Assembly (NCBI GenBank): GCA_009693785.1 | Contig: SHWP01000006.1 | Span: 34,354 to 98,353 of the forward strand | Length of the DNA: 64,000 nt | Origin: Rhodospirillaceae bacterium | GTDB taxonomy: Bacteria > Pseudomonadota > Alphaproteobacteria > Rhodospirillales > Rhodospirillaceae | Reading direction: 5' to 3' | In this document: piece after piece, positions 1 through 8,386 of the stretch | Position numbering within the stretch: the stretch's first letter is position 1 | How the letters are laid out: each line of letters starts with the position of its first letter | The notes under the pieces: model-generated | What the model was told of the DNA's origin: nothing | The model's database searches: none | What the model saw: the letters and a program-made list of their open reading frames with translations, nothing else | Position numbers and translations under genes: made by a program

Positions 1-531
1 GTACACCCGCACCACATCAATCGCACAGCGGGCGATCAAGCGCTGGGTGTGCGGCGATGACCCATTGCGCAAAATGCCCGCCGCCTCCACGCCGCTGAAC
101 ACCTGGCCAATCATCGCCACATATTGGTTGTGGGTTTTTTCGATGAGCTTGAACTCGTCACGGCCGATGCGCAGGAACAACGCTTCGCCGAAGCGCTCCC
201 ACAGCATCGGGTACATGTCGATCACGCCGTAGACCATGTCGGCGGGCGCCAAGCCCTTCAGGCCTTGCATGTGCGCCACGCCGGTTTGGAAAATCGGATC
301 GAGAATATGAAACAGCAAATCGCGCTTGCTAGTGAAAAAACTATAGAACGTGCTGCGTGCCAGGTTGGCGGCGTCTAAAATTTCTTCAACGCTGACGTTC
401 TCGATGCCCCGCTCGAGAAACATCTTGGCGCCCACCCGCAACACAGTTTGGCGCATACGATCGCGCCGTTGGGCCACACGCGGGCTGCGCGGGGCGGTGG
501 CACGGTGTTGCTTGGTCGCGGCAGGGCTCAT
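1..531 (-). CDS. TetR/AcrR family transcriptional regulator (C-terminus cut by window edge)
   Basis: This is a DNA-binding repressor-type protein read from an ATG at 531 with 177 open codons to the window edge, so the stop is missing. It is absent from the ORF track because it runs off the window. Residues about 25-70 form the TetR helix-turn-helix, with the typical stretch VEEILDAANLARSTFYSFF. The rest is the variable ligand-binding domain. It lies 95 bases downstream of, and on the same strand as, the flavoprotein and amidase genes. Control of that cluster is plausible but inferred. The ligand is unknown. Confidence 0.85.
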   Translation of the reverse strand, partial: MSPAATKQHRATAPRSPRVAQRRDRMRQTVLRVGAKMFLERGIENVSVEEILDAANLARSTFYSFFTSKRDLLFHILDPIFQTGVAHMQGLKGLAPADMVYGVIDMYPMLWERFGEALFLRIGRDEFKLIEKTHNQYVAMIGQVFSGVEAAGILRNGSSPHTQRLIARCAIDVVRVY

Positions 532-625
532 CGCTGACTCATACAGCTATGTCTGATTTCAGACGAGTATGTATGAGCGCATAACCCTAGGTCAAGTGGG
601 TCTAGAAACCGCCGCTAAAGCTGAC

Positions 626-2164
626 TTAGGCCGTCAGCGGGATCATCCGCTGACCCAAAATCTTGCCATAGGTGATGGCGGGCATGACGTTCATGCCGCC
701 GCAGAATGCACTGCCCATCAGCTGTGCGGTGCCCAACAGTTCTCCGGCGGCATACAGCCCGCGGATCGTCGAGCCGTCCGCGCGGATCACTTGCAGGTCT
801 TTGTTCACCGCCAGGCCCGCCGTCGAAGTAATGGAATAGCCTTGAACACGGACGGCATAGAAGGGGGCCTTCACAATCGCTTTGGGCATGTGTGTGCGGC
901 CGAGGGCATCTTTGCCGCTGGCTTGGCCTTGGTTGTAGGAGGCTACGCTCGCGGTTAACCCAGCTCCATCCACGCCAGCTTTGGCCGCCAATTCTTCCAG
1001 CGTTGCCGCCTTGAAGAACATCGGCTCACTGGTGAAGGCGGCTTCGTATTTGGCGCGATCCCATCCCTCAATCGGATTGGGCGCGGCTTTAAAAATCTCG
1101 TCGTCGAATACAATCCAATAGCGGAAATCGGGCTGGGCCAGTAGCGCGTGTTCGCGCTTATCAACGCTGGGAATGTCCTCCTGCACGAAACGCTTGCCCG
1201 CCACGTTCACATAAATCTCCCAGGGCTGGCGGCGCTCGGGGTAGGTCGTGAATCGCCCTATCACGGTCGATTGCGGTTCGTCGGCGGCCATGATGCCGCC
1301 GAAGTTGCACAGGTACTGTTCCTTGCCACGCAAGTAGCCGCCTACCGCCAGGCCCATGGTGATGCCCTGGCCCTGGCTATAGGGGTACGACATGCGGGCG
1401 TACTGTTTGCAGCCTGTCAATTTTTCGAACATCGCCGGGTTGGCGGCATACCCGCCGCTAGCGAGCAGCACAAATTTGCCCATATTGCGGCTGGCTTTGC
1501 CGTTCTCGCCTTGCGCGATCACGCCTGTGACCGCGCCGTTCGTCACGATCAACTCCTTGGCTTCGTGGCGTGCGAGAAACGTGATGCGACCGTTATCGAT
1601 CAGGGGCTTGGCAAGTTTTTCCAAGACTTTCACAATCGAAATGCCCTCTTCGATGCCCCAGTAATACCGGTTCTGCGAGTACGGTTCGTGCGCCCGGCCC
1701 TTCACCGGATGGCCTTCGATCATTTCGAAACCATTATCCATCAGCCAATCGTAGGCTTCGGCCGCGTTGAACACCGCGAGTTTCACCAAGTCTGGGTTCA
1801 CCGTACCTTTGCTAATGCGCCAAACGTCGTCGAAATGTTCTTGCGGTGTGTCGACGATGCCCTTTTGTTTTTGAATCTTCGTACCTGCGGCGCTCATCTG
1901 GCCCGTCGATAAATGCAGCGTGCCGCCCAACTGAGCCGAGGCCTCGATCAACAACACCTTGGCGCCGCGCTGGGCGGCGAAGATGGCCGCTGGAATGCCC
2001 GCCGCTCCGGCCCCGACCACGATCAGGTCCCATGTTTTGTCCTCCTCGGCGCGCGCCAATTTCGCCGCGGCTAGCCCCACGGCGGTCGATCCGGCGCCGA
2101 TCATAAATTGGCGCTTGGGCAGTTCGGCTTGCGTCCAAGGTAATTGAACAGTGGTCGTTGTCAT
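626..2164 (-). CDS. FAD-dependent oxidoreductase, fumarate reductase/KstD-like flavoprotein
   Basis: About 512 residues of the FAD_binding_2 family (fumarate reductase flavoprotein, 3-ketosteroid dehydrogenase and relatives). The dinucleotide-binding motif VVGAGAAGIPAA sits near residue 50 and a C-terminal FAD-contact segment (GLYAAGEL, followed by a glycine-rich stretch) is visible. Before the FAD domain there is a hydrophobic KRQFMIGAGSTAVGLAAA stretch ending in ARA, resembling a degenerate Tat signal without the double arginine. The ORF track starts at 2224, inside the upstream gene. I prefer the ATG at 2164, which has AAGGGGA eight bases upstream; ATG 2170 is too close to that site. It is co-directional with the amidase gene 25 bases upstream. 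The substrate is unknown. Confidence 0.85.
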   Translation of the reverse strand: MTTTTVQLPWTQAELPKRQFMIGAGSTAVGLAAAKLARAEEDKTWDLIVVGAGAAGIPAAIFAAQRGAKVLLIEASAQLGGTLHLSTGQMSAAGTKIQKQKGIVDTPQEHFDDVWRISKGTVNPDLVKLAVFNAAEAYDWLMDNGFEMIEGHPVKGRAHEPYSQNRYYWGIEEGISIVKVLEKLAKPLIDNGRITFLARHEAKELIVTNGAVTGVIAQGENGKASRNMGKFVLLASGGYAANPAMFEKLTGCKQYARMSYPYSQGQGITMGLAVGGYLRGKEQYLCNFGGIMAADEPQSTVIGRFTTYPERRQPWEIYVNVAGKRFVQEDIPSVDKREHALLAQPDFRYWIVFDDEIFKAAPNPIEGWDRAKYEAAFTSEPMFFKAATLEELAAKAGVDGAGLTASVASYNQGQASGKDALGRTHMPKAIVKAPFYAVRVQGYSITSTAGLAVNKDLQVIRADGSTIRGLYAAGELLGTAQLMGSAFCGGMNVMPAITYGKILGQRMIPLTA

Positions 2165-2189
2165 TTTCATCTTCCCCTTATTGAAAGGT

Positions 2190-2840
2190 CTATTCGGCTG
2201 CCGCAGCCTGACCTTTGCGCGCACCCAGCCGGTTGAAATAGGCCAGCACCTCGGCGGAATTCATCACGTCGCAATAGCGCCGCCCGCAATCGGTGAGGTT
2301 GGATTGATGCGGGCCGATATCGACATCGCCGCAGCAATCTTCGGGCACGATCACACGGTAGCCATAAGAAAACGCATCGACGATGGAGGCACGCACGCAG
2401 CCCGAGGTGTTGCAGCCGGTCACGATCACGGTATCCACGCACTGCTTGGTGAGGAAGCTCATTAGCGGCGTGGCGAAGAAAATGCTGGGTGCGTTCTTCC
2501 AGAAATTAAAATCATAGGTGGGGTCGAACACACGCTCGTCCATCTCGGTGGTGGGATCGCCATAAAACCAGCCGGTGTGCAGACGGGCGATTTTCCAATA
2601 GCCGATGTCTTTCTCGCTGCCCCAGCCCACGCGGCAACTGGCCACCGGCACGTTGATGGCGCGGGCGGCCTTGAGCAATTTCGAGGTTTGCTCCACGGCC
2701 TTGTGCACATAGGGGCTGCGGCCCAACTCGAAGCGCGGGTCGGTGAAGCCCTTTTGGAAGTCGACCACCACCACGGCGGGGCGCTCGCCAAAACCCACGC
2801 TGCGCGCACCGAAAGATGCTTCGGAATACTTATCGGTCAT
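2190..2840 (-). CDS. Isochorismatase-family cysteine hydrolase (N-carbamoylsarcosine amidase-like)
   Basis: A 216-residue cysteine hydrolase of the isochorismatase fold, whose members include nicotinamidase and N-carbamoylsarcosine amidase. The likely catalytic triad is visible: Asp27 in VVVDFQKGF, Lys115 in FWKNAP, and Cys148 in TSGCVRAS. These enzymes cleave a C-N amide or carbamoyl bond in the cytosol. It is the first gene of a minus-strand run leading into the FAD oxidoreductase. The 100 bases to the divergent TRAP gene would hold both promoters. The substrate cannot be told from sequence. Confidence 0.85.
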   Translation of the reverse strand: MTDKYSEASFGARSVGFGERPAVVVVDFQKGFTDPRFELGRSPYVHKAVEQTSKLLKAARAINVPVASCRVGWGSEKDIGYWKIARLHTGWFYGDPTTEMDERVFDPTYDFNFWKNAPSIFFATPLMSFLTKQCVDTVIVTGCNTSGCVRASIVDAFSYGYRVIVPEDCCGDVDIGPHQSNLTDCGRRYCDVMNSAEVLAYFNRLGARKGQAAAAE

Positions 2841-2940
2841 GGCCTTCTCCCAGCGGTTTGACCCCTAAGTTTAGCCACATTCATGGCCCCTGCGCCATGC
2901 CGTCTTTGACCTTGGCTGCGCGGGATTCCATAGTCGGGGC

Positions 2941-3915
2941 ATGAGAATTTATATGACCCTTTTATTGTTGCTGCTGGCCGCTGCCCCCGTGGCGGCCGCC
3001 GAGCAACAGCTCAGCGTCATCACCGCCTGGTCGAAGAACATCGAGTTCGCCGAGGACTTCACCCGCTTTGTCGCGGATGTGAATGCGGCCGGACAGGGCG
3101 TGGTGCGGCTGAAATATTTGGGTGGGCCCGAGGTGATTCCCCAGCGCCAAATGGCCTATGCGCTCAAGCGGGGCATTGTGGACATGTATTTTGGCGCGGC
3201 CACTTACACGATTGGGTTGGCGCCCGAAAGCGATGTGTTTTTGGGTGCCTCACTGACACCGATGCAGGCGCGTGCGCGGGGTGCCTACAGCGCCATCGAG
3301 GAAATTTGGAACAAAAAACTCAATGCACATTTTCTGGGCTGGCACCAAACCGGGCCGCGCTTGCATATATTCATGCGTGCCCCGCCGGCTTTGCGAGCCG
3401 ATGGCTTGCCCGAGGTGACGGGCTTGCGTATTCGCACCACGCCCACCTACCGCGCGTTTTTGGACGCCATGAAAACCACGCCGATCGATATTCCCTCGGG
3501 CGACGTTTACACCGCGCTCGAACGCGGCACGGTGCAAGCCATCGCCTGGACGGGCACGTCACTGTCCACCGAAGGATTTCAGAAGTTCGTGAAAACGCGC
3601 ATCGACCCGGGCGTGCTGGGTTATGCCATGACCCTGCAAGCCAACTTGCCGCGCTGGAACGAGCTTTCATCCGAAGCCAAAGCCATCATCGAGCGGGAAG
3701 CGGAAAAATACGAACGCGAATCGCGCGAGCGTTTTACCACCCGCGCCGAAGAGGAAAAGCGCGTGCTCGCCGCCGAAGGCGTGAATGGTTTTGAATTGGC
3801 GCCCGAGGCCGCAGCGCGCTATCAGGCGCTAGCCGTTGAAGCTGTATGGGCGCGCATGGCCGAAACCGCGCCCGAGGCGGTGGCCAAATTGCGCCCGCTG
3901 TTTGATCCGAGGTAA
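2941..3915 (+). CDS. TRAP transporter solute-binding protein, DctP family
   Basis: A 324-residue periplasmic binding protein of the DctP family, which presents organic acids to TRAP permeases. It has a Sec signal peptide (MTLLLLLLAAAPVAAAEQ). The family features RQMAYALKRGIVDMYFG and LRIRTTPTYRAFLDAM are seen, the latter holding the conserved arginine that usually binds a substrate carboxylate. No DctQ or DctM membrane subunit is present, so the permease must lie elsewhere or the protein acts alone. It is followed after 2 bases by the LLM monooxygenase gene, so import and oxidation of one compound is plausible. ATG 2953 is an alternative start. Confidence 0.85.
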   Translation: MRIYMTLLLLLLAAAPVAAAEQQLSVITAWSKNIEFAEDFTRFVADVNAAGQGVVRLKYLGGPEVIPQRQMAYALKRGIVDMYFGAATYTIGLAPESDVFLGASLTPMQARARGAYSAIEEIWNKKLNAHFLGWHQTGPRLHIFMRAPPALRADGLPEVTGLRIRTTPTYRAFLDAMKTTPIDIPSGDVYTALERGTVQAIAWTGTSLSTEGFQKFVKTRIDPGVLGYAMTLQANLPRWNELSSEAKAIIEREAEKYERESRERFTTRAEEEKRVLAAEGVNGFELAPEAAARYQALAVEAVWARMAETAPEAVAKLRPLFDPR

Positions 3916-3917
3916 GG

Positions 3918-5105
3918 ATGCCTCCCATGACCCACTTGCGTTTCGGCACCTTCATTCCGCCCATTCATCCCGTGCACGAAAACCCCACGCTGTGCATCGA
4001 ACGCGACATGGATTTGATCGTGCACATGGACAAATGGGGCTACGACGAAGCATGGATTGGCGAGCATCACTCGGCGGGCACGGAAATCATCGCCTCGCCC
4101 GAGTTGCTCATCGCCGCCGTGGCCGAACGCACCAAGCACATCAAGCTGGGCACCGGCGTCAATTCACTGCCCTACCATCATCCGTTGATCCTCGCTGACC
4201 GCATCATGCAGTTGCATCACATGACGCGGGGCCGGGCGATGTTCGGCGCGGGGCCAGGGGCTTTGGTATCCGACGCCAAGATGATGGGCATTGAGACGGC
4301 CAAGCAACGCGACATGATGGAAGAAGCACTCGAGTGCATCTTGCGTTTGTTCCGCGGCGAGACGGTGACCCACAAGGCCGATTGGTTCGAGTTGAACGAG
4401 GCGCGGTTACAACTGCGTCCCTATGGTGGCGGCCAAATCGAAACCGCAACCGCCTGCATGGTTTCGCCGTCGGGCCCGCGCGCGGCGGGCAGGCTTGGCA
4501 CGGGCTTGATGTCGCTCTCGGCCACCGCGCCCGAAGCCTTGGCCTCGGCGGGCAAGAATTGGCAGATCGCGGTCGAGATGGCCGCGCGCCATGGGCACAC
4601 GATGGACCGCAAGGATTGGCGCATGATCGGGCTGGTGCACATCGCTGAGACGCGCGAGCAAGCCTTCAAGGACGTGGCGTTCGGTATTGATGACTGGGCG
4701 CAATACTTCGAGGATGTGGCCGTGCTGCCGATGATTCCGCCCGACCGCAAGGGCGACCCCGCGCAGTTTTTGGTTAATACGGGCCGCGCCGTCATTGGCA
4801 CGCCCGATGATTGCATCCGCCAAGTCGAGGCGTTGGAAAAAGCCTCGGGCGGGTTTGGGTGCTATCTCATCACCGATCACAATTGGGCGCGGTTCGAGCG
4901 CAAGCTCAATTCATACGAGATGGCTGCGCGTTATGTGTTTCCGCGATTCCAAAATCTCAATGCGAACCGTGAGCTTTCGAATACCTGGGTGCGCGAGCGC
5001 CAGAAAGATTTCAAAACGTCGGCACAGGCCGCCACCCAGGCGCAGATCGAGCGTCATGCGCAAGAGCAAGCGCGATTGGCCGCAAAAAAATCCGCCGCTG
5101 AATAG
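3918..5105 (+). CDS. LLM-class flavin-dependent monooxygenase, limonene 1,2-monooxygenase-like
   Basis: A 395-residue luciferase-like TIM-barrel flavoprotein that would use reduced FMN and O2 to oxygenate a small organic substrate. The N-terminus (LRFGTFIPPIHP) and the segment GYDEAWIGEHHSAGTEIIASPE are, from memory, typical of LimB-like limonene monooxygenases. The barrel motif HIKLGTGVNSLPYHHP is also present. The last 40 residues are Ala/Gln/Lys-rich and probably disordered. The start lies 2 bases after the TRAP gene with a GAGGTAAGG site. ATG 3927 is an alternative. No dedicated flavin reductase gene is beside it. The substrate is inferred only by resemblance. Confidence 0.85.
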   Translation: MPPMTHLRFGTFIPPIHPVHENPTLCIERDMDLIVHMDKWGYDEAWIGEHHSAGTEIIASPELLIAAVAERTKHIKLGTGVNSLPYHHPLILADRIMQLHHMTRGRAMFGAGPGALVSDAKMMGIETAKQRDMMEEALECILRLFRGETVTHKADWFELNEARLQLRPYGGGQIETATACMVSPSGPRAAGRLGTGLMSLSATAPEALASAGKNWQIAVEMAARHGHTMDRKDWRMIGLVHIAETREQAFKDVAFGIDDWAQYFEDVAVLPMIPPDRKGDPAQFLVNTGRAVIGTPDDCIRQVEALEKASGGFGCYLITDHNWARFERKLNSYEMAARYVFPRFQNLNANRELSNTWVRERQKDFKTSAQAATQAQIERHAQEQARLAAKKSAAE

Positions 5106-5401
5106 GTTAGCGGGCAGGTTCCAGCGCGCCGAGTTTATTAGTCTTGGAATAAAATAGTTGATGAACCAGGCGAGAGCTGCGCCGCTCAAGGCCCCGGCAC
5201 ATGGCAATGGGGTCTGGCCCACTGCGGCTAACGCGTGGCACTCGCTTAATATCGGGAAAAGTCTGCTGAGCAGGTTCTGGCTTTTGCATCGTACATCCCC
5301 ACGTTTTACCGGCTTTATCGTGATGCTTCTGTGAGCATTCAGCCGTTGAGGGGACGAAAGTCGCTTTAAAACGTAAATATTTGCGTAAGGCGTGATTTTC
5401 C
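5106..5401. other. Intergenic stretch between convergent genes, no gene seen
   Basis: About 300 bases separate the monooxygenase stop from the stop of the minus-strand membrane-anchored protein. The minus-strand ORFs listed across it (4911..5489 and 5107..5478) start inside neighbouring genes and look like shadows. I saw no clear terminator hairpin, RNA gene or repeat. Confidence 0.5.
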
Positions 5402-5902
5402 TTAGTTTTGGCCGCGAATAAAGGCCCCCAGCACCGCCCCGGCAAACCCCATTCCGGCCGCCAGGCCTGCCGAAACAATCGGGAACCACCAGCGGCGGTC
5501 CTTCTCGTGTTCGAGCGCGCGCGAGTGCATGTCGATGGCGCTTTTAATCAACGAGGTGATCTCGTTGCCGCCCAAGGGCGGACGCGACAGCCGGGTGCCA
5601 TCAGGCGAGGCTTTGAGTTCATCGGGCGTCAGGCGCACTTGCCGGTCGACATCGTAGGTTTTGGGGTAGCTGCGCCGCCACACCAACGAGGCGCGCTGGC
5701 CGGATTTATCGACGCGGAAGAATTCGGGGTGATCGCGAAACAACCGTTCCCAATGCGTGGCTTGAGCGCTGTCGCCCTCGATCATGGTCGACCACTGCGC
5801 AAAGCTTTGTTTGTAGTACTTGTGCGTGCCCATCACCTGAATGGCGGCGATGACATCGGCCAAGCGGTTGGGGTCGGCGAGATAGGCGGATTGTTTGGCC
5901 AT
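5402..5902 (-). CDS. Conserved hypothetical protein with C-terminal membrane anchor
   Basis: A 166-residue protein of no recognised function. The N-terminal 100 residues are soluble and carry an aromatic and charged pattern (MGTHKYYKQSFAQW, EFFRVDKSG, LVWRRSYPKTYDVD). Residues about 138-160 form a single hydrophobic helix (WWFPIVSAGLAAGMGFAGAVLGA) followed by a short polar tail. This suggests a tail-anchored inner-membrane protein facing the cytosol. I believe similar proteins occur in other proteobacteria, but cannot name a family. It is divergent from the Nudix gene across 44-80 bases depending on the Nudix start. Confidence 0.7.
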   Translation of the reverse strand: MAKQSAYLADPNRLADVIAAIQVMGTHKYYKQSFAQWSTMIEGDSAQATHWERLFRDHPEFFRVDKSGQRASLVWRRSYPKTYDVDRQVRLTPDELKASPDGTRLSRPPLGGNEITSLIKSAIDMHSRALEHEKDRRWWFPIVSAGLAAGMGFAGAVLGAFIRGQN

Positions 5903-5946
5903 GGCACGGTTTCATCTTTTGCTTTGTCTGACGCTAGCGTAATCCT

Positions 5947-6441
5947 GTGGCCGGTCCAACACCAGCCGAGCCGCACCGCCACATGGCCTCACTTCTCGCC
6001 CGGGTCTATCGCCTGATCCCGCGCCCCTTCACGCGGTTTTTGTTATGGGCCCTGAACGCCAAGTTTAACTTTGGCGCGGTGGGGTTGTTCCTGACCCCCG
6101 ATGGGCGCTTGCTCGTGCTGCGGCATGTGTACCGGCACAGATATGCCTGGGGCCTGCCTGGAGGTTACCTCCATCGCGGTGAAACACCCGAAGTTGGGCT
6201 CTTGCGCGAACTGCGCGAAGAAACAGCCATGGTGGCCAGCATCACGGGCGTGTTGTGTGTCGAGGAGGTCGATGCCTTTCAAAAAGAGGCGGTGTTCGTG
6301 GGAACCATTGACCCAGCGCAAACACCGCAGCTTAATCACGAAATTTACGAAGTAGCTTTCGTGCCCCTCGATGCGTTACCCGAAGACATGCTGCCCCGCC
6401 ACGCGGCGATTATCGCGCGTTACTGCGCATCAATTCACTGA
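5947..6441 (+). CDS. Nudix hydrolase
   Basis: A Nudix-fold hydrolase of up to 164 residues that cleaves a nucleoside diphosphate linked to another group. The Nudix box is complete: G-GYLHRGE-TPEVGLL-RELREET, fitting GX5EX7REUXEE. The ORF begins with GTG at 5947. ATG 5983 (MASLLARVYR) gives a more compact protein and is equally possible. The N-terminal PRPFTRFLLWALN segment resembles Nudix proteins annotated as NUDIX domain-containing in alphaproteobacteria. The last 32 bases overlap the convergent PaiB-type gene tail to tail. The substrate is not predictable. Confidence 0.85.
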   Translation: MAGPTPAEPHRHMASLLARVYRLIPRPFTRFLLWALNAKFNFGAVGLFLTPDGRLLVLRHVYRHRYAWGLPGGYLHRGETPEVGLLRELREETAMVASITGVLCVEEVDAFQKEAVFVGTIDPAQTPQLNHEIYEVAFVPLDALPEDMLPRHAAIIARYCASIH

Positions 6442-7057
6442 CGGCTTGGCTGTTGGCATCTTCGCGTGCCGCCATACCCGCCACCACGCCCTGGCGATCA
6501 GGTTCGGCGCGATTTTGACTGAGCTTCCATTTGCCCTCGATGCGCGTGACAGTCATCTCTAGTCCAACGATGGCTTTGAGCATTTTATCGACGTAATCCA
6601 CAGGCGCGTCTGTCACTGCCCACTGGTGCGCAAACGCTGATTCATGCCGTGCTGTCAGCGCGCTGACATGGCGATACAGCCAGGCCGCATCGCTGACAGA
6701 GCGCACGTGCCCATGCACATGGGCCACAGCGTAATTCCAGGTGGGCACGACTTTGGCGTGCTCAAGCTTGCTGGGGTACCACTGCGGCGTGACATATGCT
6801 TGCGGTCCATGAAAGATGGCGAGCGCGTCGATACCCTCGCCTATTTCTTGCCAATGGCTATTGGCGCGCGCGATGTGTCCGCGAAGTGTTGCCGGTGCGT
6901 CATCCACGCCAGCTTCGAGAATCATCGGCAAATGGCTGACACTCAGCCCCTTCGCGCCAGTTGAAACAAGCGTGGCAAAAGGATGCGCATGGATAAACGC
7001 GCTGAGTGCGGCGTGATCGTCAACGCGGTAATGGCTCGGGTTATAGAGGTCGGGCAT
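6410..7057 (-). CDS. FMN-binding negative transcriptional regulator, PaiB family
   Basis: A 215-residue member of the PaiB/FMN_bind_2 family, flavin-binding split-barrel proteins linked in Bacillus to repression of protease and sporulation genes. The start MPDLYNPSHYRVDD and the segments SHLPMIL, HIARANSHW, AIFHGPQAYVTPQWYPSK and VPTWNYAVAHVHG are all typical of the family. Length is normal. Its Shine-Dalgarno site lies inside a perfect 9-bp inverted repeat (7061-7084), which may control translation. It overlaps the Nudix gene at its 3' end. Confidence 0.9.
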   Translation of the reverse strand: MPDLYNPSHYRVDDHAALSAFIHAHPFATLVSTGAKGLSVSHLPMILEAGVDDAPATLRGHIARANSHWQEIGEGIDALAIFHGPQAYVTPQWYPSKLEHAKVVPTWNYAVAHVHGHVRSVSDAAWLYRHVSALTARHESAFAHQWAVTDAPVDYVDKMLKAIVGLEMTVTRIEGKWKLSQNRAEPDRQGVVAGMAAREDANSQAVSELMRSNAR

Positions 7058-7060
7058 CGA

Positions 7061-7084
7061 ACGCGCTCCTGAATTGGAGCGCGT
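7061..7084 (-). promoter_or_regulatory. Hairpin covering the PaiB ribosome-binding site
   Basis: On the minus strand the sequence ACGCGCTCC-AATTCA-GGAGCGCGT forms a perfect 9-bp GC-rich stem with a 6-base loop. The right arm holds AGGAG, the only good Shine-Dalgarno site for the ATG at 7057. When folded, the stem would hide the site. Regulation of translation is an inference. Confidence 0.5.
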
Positions 7085-7120
7085 CTCATCTCCCCGCTAT
7101 GGCCGCATGTCAATGCCGGG

Positions 7121-7615
7121 TTAATTCAACTTCGCCACAGTCACGCAAACCACATGGCTCACCGCGCTGCCGGACTCGGTGGTGAAGGGAAAATCCGCCG
7201 AGACATAATCAATTGGTGACGTATAGGGCGGGTTGATCGTGCCTGTAGCCACTTGAATATCGGCGAGGTCGACCGTGGGCCGCGCCCGGCTGTACCAATC
7301 GATGTCACCCAACACGGGTTTGACCGGACTGACTTTCGAGCCGGTCAAGTCTTCACCAGCCAAGGCGGTGATGGCCGAGCCCACAAACTCCACATCGAAG
7401 GATTTCTCGCCCCGGCATTTCAGGATGGTGAGGTAGGGCAGGGTATCGCCCACATTCGTCATGTCGAAGCTCGACCAGGGCGGCGTGCGGCCTTCCGCAA
7501 GCGTCAACCAGCGCTGGGTGAACGCCAAAATCGGCGGCGGCAAAAGGGGGTGACGTGGCTGACTTGCTGTACGGGTTTGCGCCACGCGTCGAATGTCCAA
7601 GGTGTTGATTTGCAT
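7121..7615 (-). CDS. PAS domain protein (PAS_5-like)
   Basis: A 164-residue single-domain protein resembling the alphaproteobacterial PAS_5 family. The recognisable pattern is WLTLAEGRTPPWSSFD, then LPYLTILKCRGEKSFDVEFVGSAI and a GEDLTGSKVSP segment, which together form the N-terminal part of the PAS fold. No output domain or HTH is fused, so the signalling role is unknown. The start ATG 7615 follows GAGAGGA. A small 6-bp hairpin (CAGCAC/GTGCTG, 7661-7680) lies upstream. Confidence 0.65.
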   Translation of the reverse strand: MQINTLDIRRVAQTRTASQPRHPLLPPPILAFTQRWLTLAEGRTPPWSSFDMTNVGDTLPYLTILKCRGEKSFDVEFVGSAITALAGEDLTGSKVSPVKPVLGDIDWYSRARPTVDLADIQVATGTINPPYTSPIDYVSADFPFTTESGSAVSHVVCVTVAKLN

Positions 7616-7804
7616 CTGTCGTCCTCTCCCGGCTCAAACAATGAGAGCGGGACCCCAACCCAGCACTCTTAACGGTGCTGTCCATTACCGCAGCGCAATA
7701 AGATTTTAAGTCGAAACTAATTGCAAGTTCTATCCACAGGGGCTCTAAGTCCCTAATATTGAACCCTATTTCGCACGAACACGGATAAATAAGGGGACCA
7801 TGTA

Positions 7805-8371
7805 ATGCAATTTCAATACGACTCGGGCTTTAGACGGTGCGCTTTCTTTGCCGTCCTGGTTTTGGCCTATGTGGGGCCAGCCTTGGCCGATGAGGCGCGC
7901 CTATCGCCGATCCGGCGCACCACCATCATGACCGCCGCCCCCGAGGCTTCTTTGCGGTTCTATCGCGATCTCCTGGGCTTTAGCGTGGAATACGACCGTG
8001 AGGTGACGGATGGGGGCCAACTGGCGCTGATTTCGCCCGGGGCAAAAAAAGGCCGGGCCATTGCATTGCGGCAAGGTGCAAAGCTGGGTGGTTCGGTGGG
8101 CTTGTCGTGGGTGGATAATATCAAGCCGCGCGCTACGGCTTGCGATGACGCTGCCGTTGCGGGCGCTGCGGCCATGCTCATCCTCACCGACAACCTCCAG
8201 GCGGTGTATGCCAAACTCCGCGCTGCCAAGGTGCCCTTCGTTTCCGTGCCCGTGACGTATGATCAAACCCGGGGGCCGACAGATGCCTTCACGGTATTCG
8301 ATCCAAACTGCGTGCGTGTCGCGTTCGCACAAATTCAAAACGAGACGTTCGAGCAAAGCATCAACAAATAA
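7805..8371 (+). CDS. Exported VOC-fold protein (glyoxalase/dioxygenase superfamily)
   Basis: A 188-residue protein with a Sec signal peptide (cleavage likely after GPALA, near residue 28) followed by one vicinal-oxygen-chelate domain. The signature APEASLRFYRDLLGFSVEYD and a C-terminal FTVFDPNCVRVAFAQ strand are seen. Export is unusual for VOC proteins. The metal ligands are not certain. AAGGGGA at 7791 is well spaced for ATG 7805; an ATG immediately followed by TAA lies at 7800-7805, just before it. It is the first gene of a run of exported hydrolases. Confidence 0.75.
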   Translation: MQFQYDSGFRRCAFFAVLVLAYVGPALADEARLSPIRRTTIMTAAPEASLRFYRDLLGFSVEYDREVTDGGQLALISPGAKKGRAIALRQGAKLGGSVGLSWVDNIKPRATACDDAAVAGAAAMLILTDNLQAVYAKLRAAKVPFVSVPVTYDQTRGPTDAFTVFDPNCVRVAFAQIQNETFEQSINK

Positions 8372-8386
8372 TCCGGGGAGATCACT

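Noticed and set aside
1148-1912. 254-codon plus-strand ORF across the FAD oxidoreductase
   Set aside because: It is antisense to a gene with clear FAD motifs, His/Arg/Ala-rich, and shows no family features.
4911-5489. Minus-strand ORFs 4911..5489 and 5107..5478
   Set aside because: They start inside the tail-anchored protein gene, cross the intergenic gap and show no domain or ribosome-binding site.
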